DNA from: Oscillospiraceae bacterium
GTDB taxonomy: Bacteria > Bacillota > Clostridia > Oscillospirales > Acutalibacteraceae
Assembly: GCA_031283835.1 (NCBI GenBank)
Contig: JAITBA010000175.1
Location: forward strand, 1 to 12,957
Reading direction: 5' to 3'
Length of the DNA stretch: 12,957 nt
The notes under the pieces are model-generated. The model saw only the letters and a program-made list of their open reading frames with translations. It was not told the DNA's origin and did no database searches. The position numbers and the translations under genes were made by a program. Below, one piece after another: positions 7,070-12,957 of this stretch (its first letter is position 1; the number at the start of each line of letters is the position of its first letter).

Positions 7070-7110
7070 GGCCCCGGCGCGTTGCTGCGCGGCGGCAGTT
7101 TTTTGGGGCC
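7070..7110 (-). terminator. Intrinsic terminator after spoIID
   Basis: Read on the minus strand, GGCCCC (7110-7105) pairs with GGGGCC (7075-7070), with an inner GCGC/GCGC hairpin (7077-7080 and 7087-7090), and is followed at once by six T (7069-7064). It sits about 35 nt after the spoIID stop. Alternative pairings in the same segment are described in the findings. Confidence 0.7.
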
Positions 7111-7143
7111 GATCGGCACCGCAAAAATTGCAAGAGCAGGTGG

Positions 7144-8157
7144 TTAGCGGTCCCGGCTCACGTCGCAGCCGGCGTAATAATGCCGCAAAATTTCGCGGTA
7201 ATCGCTGCCCTGACGGGCCATGAAGTCCGCGCCGTATTGGCTCATGCCCACGCCGTGGCCGTGCCCCAGGCAGGTGAAGACGAACTTGCCGCCTTTGTAG
7301 GCGATGGTGAAGTTGGCGCTGCGCAAACCCAACAAAGTGCGCAGTTTTGGCCCGGCAATGGTTTGCCCGCCCACGGCGATGGTGCGCACCGTGCCGGCAT
7401 TGCTGCGTTTTGGTTTGCCAAACCATTGGGTTTCGTCGCCACGCAAAACAACCTCCTCGTCTGCCAAGGCCTTTTTAATTTCCTTCGGCGTAAAGGTTAC
7501 ACTTTCGCTGTAGTTTGGGGCGAGCTTGTCGCCGGGGCTGTTGGTGCTTTGCAAATACTCCAGCGTGTCGCCCCAATACGTTTCCGCACTTTCGGTCATG
7601 CCGCCATTTTGCGAGTGGAAGGCCGCAAAAATGGGCACGTCGTCAAAGGTGACGGTTTCGTTCTGCACGGCCTGCACCGCCGCCGCAAATTTTTCTTCAT
7701 AACCCTCAAACATTACGCCAAAACGGTTCTGCCGCTCCTGCTTCGAAAGATAGGCCTGGTCGCTGGCGCCGGAGTCGCTCAGCCGCTGCGCGCCGGCGAC
7801 TTCCAGCTTGTAGCGCACGTAGGTGTGGCTGGCCACCACTTGTGCCTTAAGGGCTTCGATGTGGTATTCCGCGGGCATTTCTGCCGCCAAACACCCCATG
7901 AGGTATTCCTCCATGGGCACAGCTTCCACCTTCCCCGTGCCGCTGCGCATGACCGGCACGGCGGCCTGTGCGTCGGCCTGGAGCCGAGGATTCGCCCGCG
8001 CGGTGTTGGCGGTGCCGGCCGGGAGGGTGTTTGTGCCAACCAAAATTTTGCCGTCGCCGGGCTGCTGCGGCTGCGCCGGTTTGCCCCAAAGGCTCGTCAG
8101 GGGCAGCAAGATTAGTAGCAGCAACACCACCAGCCCCAAAAATAATTGTTGTTTCAC
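7144..8157 (-). CDS. spoIID: SpoIID, sporulation peptidoglycan lytic transglycosylase
   Basis: SpoIID cleaves glycan strands during engulfment of the forespore, working with SpoIIM and SpoIIP at the septal membrane; it makes a Gram-positive endospore former likely. From GTG 8157 the protein has 337 residues, close to the family norm. A single membrane anchor (about 5-24) is followed by a Pro/Ala-rich linker and the SpoIID domain: MEEYLMGCLAAEMPAEYHIE (82-101) with the expected catalytic Glu93, EALKAQVVASHTYVRYK (101-117), FHSQNGGMTESAETYWG (180-196) and, near the end, LGHGHGVGMSQYGADFMARQ (297-316). GTG 8157 is preferred because AAGGTGG lies 8 nt upstream; an in-frame GTG at 8169 is the alternative and would add four residues but has no such site. 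I see no clear sigma-E promoter. The two metal-binding cysteines reported for the C. difficile protein are absent from the matching region (about 125-150). Confidence 0.93.
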   Translation of the reverse strand: MKQQLFLGLVVLLLLILLPLTSLWGKPAQPQQPGDGKILVGTNTLPAGTANTARANPRLQADAQAAVPVMRSGTGKVEAVPMEEYLMGCLAAEMPAEYHIEALKAQVVASHTYVRYKLEVAGAQRLSDSGASDQAYLSKQERQNRFGVMFEGYEEKFAAAVQAVQNETVTFDDVPIFAAFHSQNGGMTESAETYWGDTLEYLQSTNSPGDKLAPNYSESVTFTPKEIKKALADEEVVLRGDETQWFGKPKRSNAGTVRTIAVGGQTIAGPKLRTLLGLRSANFTIAYKGGKFVFTCLGHGHGVGMSQYGADFMARQGSDYREILRHYYAGCDVSRDR

Positions 8158-8170
8158 GCAATCAACCACC

Positions 8171-8199
8171 TTGACATTTTTTGCTCACGCGGTTATAAT
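8171..8199 (+). promoter_or_regulatory. Consensus promoter of the citrate synthase gene
   Basis: TTGACA (8171-8176), a 17-nt spacer and TATAAT (8194-8199) match the sigma-A consensus exactly. Transcription should start near 8206, about 130 nt before the ATG. The -35 box nearly touches the spoIID start, so the two divergent units share this region. Confidence 0.88.
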
Positions 8200-8229
8200 T
8201 AAATTTAACTGATCACCGATTCGCTCTGT

Positions 8230-8289
8230 GCCGCCAAGTGGACGAGAGATTTTTGGTGCACGCAAGAGGAGGGTGCGGCGTGCGGCGGC
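8230..8289 (+). other. Structured leader of the citrate synthase gene
   Basis: The 130-nt leader can fold: GCCGCC (8230-8235) pairs with GGCGGC (8284-8289), enclosing a second helix GCACGC (8258-8263) with GCGTGC (8278-8283) whose loop contains an AGAGGAGGG segment. No T run follows, so it is not an intrinsic terminator. It does not match a riboswitch or T-box consensus that I recognise. Confidence 0.4.
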
Positions 8290-8335
8290 GGTTGCTTGCA
8301 TAGGATTGGCAGGACTAAAAAGATAGGGGAGAACC

Positions 8336-9685
8336 ATGGCTTTTGAGGAACAATTGCAAGGCATGTGCGACGCGCTGCGGGCGCACAACGCCATCGCGCC
8401 GGCGTCTTGGGCGCGCTACGACGTAAAGCGCGGCCTGCGCAACGCCGACGGCACCGGTGTAATGGCAGGCTTAACCAAAATTTGCAGCGTTGACGGCTAC
8501 TATGTGAAGGACGGGGAGCGCCTTTCATCGCCGGGGCGGCTGTTTTATCGCGGCTACGACGTGGCGCAGCTGATTAACGGCGCCGCCGCCGAAAACCGCT
8601 TTGGATATGAGGAATCCGCGTGGCTGCTGCTGCTAGGCGCGCTGCCCACGGCGGAGGAATTGCTACGCTTTCGTCAAATTTTGGCCATGCACAGGGAATT
8701 GCCGGAAGGGTTTATCGAAGACATTTTGATGAAAAACCCTTCGCCCGATATCATGAACAAGCTGGCCCGGGCCGTGCTGTCGCTCTATGCCGCCGACCCG
8801 CAAGCGGACGACACGTCCATCGAGAATGTGCTGCGGCAGTCGGTGCTGCTCATTGCCTGCCTGCCCGCGATTATGACCTATGCCTGGCAGGTGAAGCGCC
8901 GCGCTTACTATAAAAAGAGTATGTACCTGCACAGCATGAAGGCGGAACATTCCACCGCCGAAACCATTCTGCGCACCATTCGGCCCGACAAACAATTCAC
9001 CGACGAAGAGGCCAAGCTGCTGGATGTGTGCCTGGTGCTGCACGCCGACCACGGCGGTGGCAACAACTCCACGTTTGCCACCCGCGTGCTCACGTCCAGC
9101 GGCACAGATACCTATGCCGCGCTTGCGGCCGGCATCGGCTCGCTCAAGGGGCCGCTCCACGGCGGCGCAAACATCCGCGTGACCCGCATGCTCCAATATA
9201 TGCGGGAGGGAATCGCAAATATAACCGACGAAGGGCAGGTAGCCGACTTTTTGGTCAAGCTCCTTCGCAAGCAGGCGGGCGACGGCAGCGGCAAAATCTA
9301 TGGCATGGGCCACGCGGTCTACACCATTTCAGATCCTCGTGCGCAGATACTCAAGGCCCGCGCGCGCAGCTTTGCACAGGTGCGCGGCTTCAACGACCAG
9401 TTCCGCCTGCTGGAGCTAATTGAACAGCTGACCCCGGAAGTGTTTGCCCAAGAAAAAGGCAGCACAAAAGAGCTGTGTGCCAACGTAGATCTTTATTCCG
9501 GCCTGATTTATGAGATGCTGGGCATCCCGGAGGATCTCTATACCCCGATTTTTGCCCTGGCGCGCACGGCAGGCTGGTGCGCCCACCGCCTGGAAGAGCT
9601 TCAAACCGGCGGCCGCATCATCCGCCCGGCCTACAAAAGCGTGGCGGGCCACCGGGACTACGTGCCGCTGACAGAACGGTCTTAG
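8336..9685 (+). CDS. gltA: Citrate synthase (citrate/2-methylcitrate synthase family)
   Basis: Condenses acetyl-CoA with oxaloacetate to citrate in the cytoplasm; in anaerobes usually the entry to 2-oxoglutarate and glutamate. The 449 residues contain the whole fold. Active-site residues are visible: LHADHGGGNNSTF (235-247), His275 in GPLHGGAN, His326 in GMGHAVYTISDPRA and Asp385 in NVDLYSG, corresponding to E. coli His264, His305 and Asp362. The conserved C-terminus is FALARTAGWCAHRLEEL (406-422). About 60 N-terminal residues precede the first core motif (LFYRGYDV, 69-76), and include YDVKRGLRNADGTGVMAGLT (28-47), a motif I associate with clostridial members. A GGGGAG site at 8326-8331 and the consensus promoter fix the start. 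No aconitase or isocitrate dehydrogenase gene is adjacent. 2-Methylcitrate synthase activity cannot be excluded. Confidence 0.94.
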   Translation: MAFEEQLQGMCDALRAHNAIAPASWARYDVKRGLRNADGTGVMAGLTKICSVDGYYVKDGERLSSPGRLFYRGYDVAQLINGAAAENRFGYEESAWLLLLGALPTAEELLRFRQILAMHRELPEGFIEDILMKNPSPDIMNKLARAVLSLYAADPQADDTSIENVLRQSVLLIACLPAIMTYAWQVKRRAYYKKSMYLHSMKAEHSTAETILRTIRPDKQFTDEEAKLLDVCLVLHADHGGGNNSTFATRVLTSSGTDTYAALAAGIGSLKGPLHGGANIRVTRMLQYMREGIANITDEGQVADFLVKLLRKQAGDGSGKIYGMGHAVYTISDPRAQILKARARSFAQVRGFNDQFRLLELIEQLTPEVFAQEKGSTKELCANVDLYSGLIYEMLGIPEDLYTPIFALARTAGWCAHRLEELQTGGRIIRPAYKSVAGHRDYVPLTERS

Positions 9686-9702
9686 CGCCTTTGCGCAACC
9701 CC

Positions 9703-9728
9703 ATTGCCGCTGCTTTTTGGCAATTTTT
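9703..9728 (+). terminator. Possible terminator after citrate synthase
   Basis: ATTGCC (9703-9708) and GGCAAT (9719-9724) form a 6-bp stem with a 10-nt loop, leading into TTTTT (9724-9728). A palindrome GCGGCATGCCGC (9729-9740) follows. The stem is short, so readthrough into the next gene, 116 nt downstream and without an obvious promoter, is plausible. Confidence 0.4.
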
Positions 9729-9801
9729 GCGGCATGCCGCGTCAAGTTTTTCTTGCCCGTTACAAAAAAACCACACAGTCAAACTCGAAAGGAACTATTT
9801 T

Positions 9802-10779
9802 ATGGATAACCAAGCTTATGGGCGGCGGCTGGCCGCGCCGCTGCTTTTTTTTGCCGCGCTGCTCACGGCAGGGTTGCTGCCGCTGCGCATTTGGCAGCTG
9901 CTCTATGCGGTGGAGCCCGGCACCGGCTTCTGGCGCAATGGCGGCGCGATGGTGATGGTGCTTTATGCCGGGCTGGCGGTGCTGGTGCTGGTGCCAATCG
10001 TGGCAGGGGTGGTGCTGCGCCGTCAGGCTGTGATTGACCTGGGCCGGCGGCGGCGTGTGGCCGAAGGCATTTGCGCGGGGCTGGTGGCGGCCGCGCTGGT
10101 GGTGAGTGCCCTGATGGCTGCGGTGTTTTTTATCAACAGCTTTTTGGATTTTGGCAGCGGGAATCCGCAGAACGGCTTTGTGGCCCCAAGCGAAAGCGGC
10201 CATCCGCTCCAATATTTTGCGCGCACAGGGGCCCTTGCCGCGCTGCTGGAGGGTGTGTTTGCCCTGGGGAGCGCGGTGAGCTTCATCAATCTGTTGCTGG
10301 TGGATTTTCTCCCCAAAAGAAAAACGCTGCAGATAAACCGCTTGCTTGTGCTCATGCCGCTGATGTGGGTCGTCTGTCGCATTCTTCGCCGGTTTTCGCG
10401 TATGATCAGCTACCTGCGGGTGAGCGATCTGTTCCTGAGCCTGCTGGCACTTGCGGCATTGATGGTGTTCTTTTTGGCCTTCGCGCAGGTGCTCGGCGGC
10501 ATCAACGCCGAGGGCAAGCCGGCGCGGCTGCTTGCGGCGGGGGTGCCCGCGCTGGTGCTGCTGCTGCTGTGCTTTGTGCCGCGCCTGGTGGCCTACCGGA
10601 TACAGGACCTGATACCGTCGCCCGACGCCGCCCTGGAATGGTGTGACCCGGCGCTGGCACTGTTCATCATTGTGTTTTTAAGAGGGCGGCTGCTGCGCGG
10701 CGAGAACGAAACCGCGCCGGCTTCTGCGCCTGAAGTGCCTGAAGTGCCCGCGGCTGTGCAGCAAGATGAAAATCCGTAA
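9802..10779 (+). CDS. Multi-spanning membrane protein of unknown function
   Basis: A 325-residue integral membrane protein that I do not recognise. About eight hydrophobic segments can be read: about 11-31, 47-72, 88-112, 141-168, 178-194, 207-232, 241-260 and 281-294. Positively charged loops (RRRR at 82-85, RILRRFSR at 193-200) suggest which sides face the cytoplasm. The C-terminal 30 residues are a polar Pro/Ala/Glu tail. No transporter, kinase or protease motif is apparent. The start at ATG 9802 is supported by AAAGGAA (9788-9794); longer in-frame readings run back into the citrate synthase gene and are not credible. It lies 116 nt after citrate synthase and 86 nt before the mannosidase gene on the same strand, so cotranscription with either is possible, but a terminator-like hairpin stands on each side. 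Confidence 0.85.
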   Translation: MDNQAYGRRLAAPLLFFAALLTAGLLPLRIWQLLYAVEPGTGFWRNGGAMVMVLYAGLAVLVLVPIVAGVVLRRQAVIDLGRRRRVAEGICAGLVAAALVVSALMAAVFFINSFLDFGSGNPQNGFVAPSESGHPLQYFARTGALAALLEGVFALGSAVSFINLLLVDFLPKRKTLQINRLLVLMPLMWVVCRILRRFSRMISYLRVSDLFLSLLALAALMVFFLAFAQVLGGINAEGKPARLLAAGVPALVLLLLCFVPRLVAYRIQDLIPSPDAALEWCDPALALFIIVFLRGRLLRGENETAPASAPEVPEVPAAVQQDENP

Positions 10780-10799
10780 AAAAACCAACCACAAAAACA

Positions 10800-10844
10800 A
10801 CAAAACCCCCGGCGGTGCGCAGGGGTTTGTGTTACTTCTTTTTT
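10800..10844 (+). terminator. Terminator between membrane-protein and mannosidase genes
   Basis: ACAAA plus CCCC (10800-10804 and 10806-10809, one bulged A) pairs with GGGGTTTGT (10822-10830), and six T occur at 10839-10844. The T run begins 8 nt after the stem, so efficiency may be low. No clear promoter follows before the mannosidase gene. Confidence 0.5.
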
Positions 10845-10865
10845 AACAAGAAAGGAATTTCTGTT

Positions 10866-12957
<2,092 letters not shown>

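Noticed and set aside
6896..7426. Upstream extension of the kinase frame on the minus strand
   Set aside because: It overlaps the kinase promoter and leader, the spoIID terminator and the 3' part of spoIID. The conserved protein starts at 6895 behind AGGAGG.
8260..8290. T-box-like AGGGTGC segment in the citrate synthase leader
   Set aside because: It lacks the conserved T-box antiterminator bulge, and no terminator with a T run follows.

Overview
The window reads as chromosomal core DNA from a GC-rich, endospore-forming, Gram-positive anaerobe, most likely a clostridial lineage of the Oscillospiraceae/Ruminococcaceae type. This rests on a SpoIID homologue, consensus sigma-A promoters (several with an extended -10), strong AGGAGG-type ribosome binding sites, a yybP-ykoY manganese riboswitch and a clostridial-looking citrate synthase. 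No source organism can be proven from the sequence. I see no mobile element, CRISPR array, tRNA or rRNA.

Layout, left to right. The 5' part of guaB (IMP dehydrogenase) runs leftwards off the window edge. A short divergent promoter region separates it from a rightward gene for a lipoprotein of unknown function with a Thr/Ser/Pro-rich stalk. Next comes a consensus promoter, a manganese riboswitch with an overlapping terminator hairpin, and a 909-residue P-type metal ATPase. A terminator hairpin separates that gene from two leftward genes: an IolC-like PfkB sugar kinase with its own promoter, and upstream of it spoIID. spoIID faces away from a rightward citrate synthase gene, which has a perfect consensus promoter and a structured 130-nt leader. 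The citrate synthase is followed by an unrecognised multi-spanning membrane protein and by the first 697 codons of a GH38 alpha-mannosidase that leaves the right edge.

The genes look like separate transcription units of housekeeping and accessory metabolism, not one system: purine synthesis (guaB), metal export (riboswitch plus ATPase), sugar catabolism (kinase, mannosidase), sporulation (spoIID) and citrate formation. The best-supported functional unit is riboswitch plus ATPase: manganese binding should stabilise P1, prevent the terminator and switch on the pump. The most open questions are the lipoprotein, the membrane protein, the leader of the citrate synthase gene, and the operator-like repeat and anti-Shine-Dalgarno sequence in the kinase leader. 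I found no convincing previously undescribed multi-gene system here.
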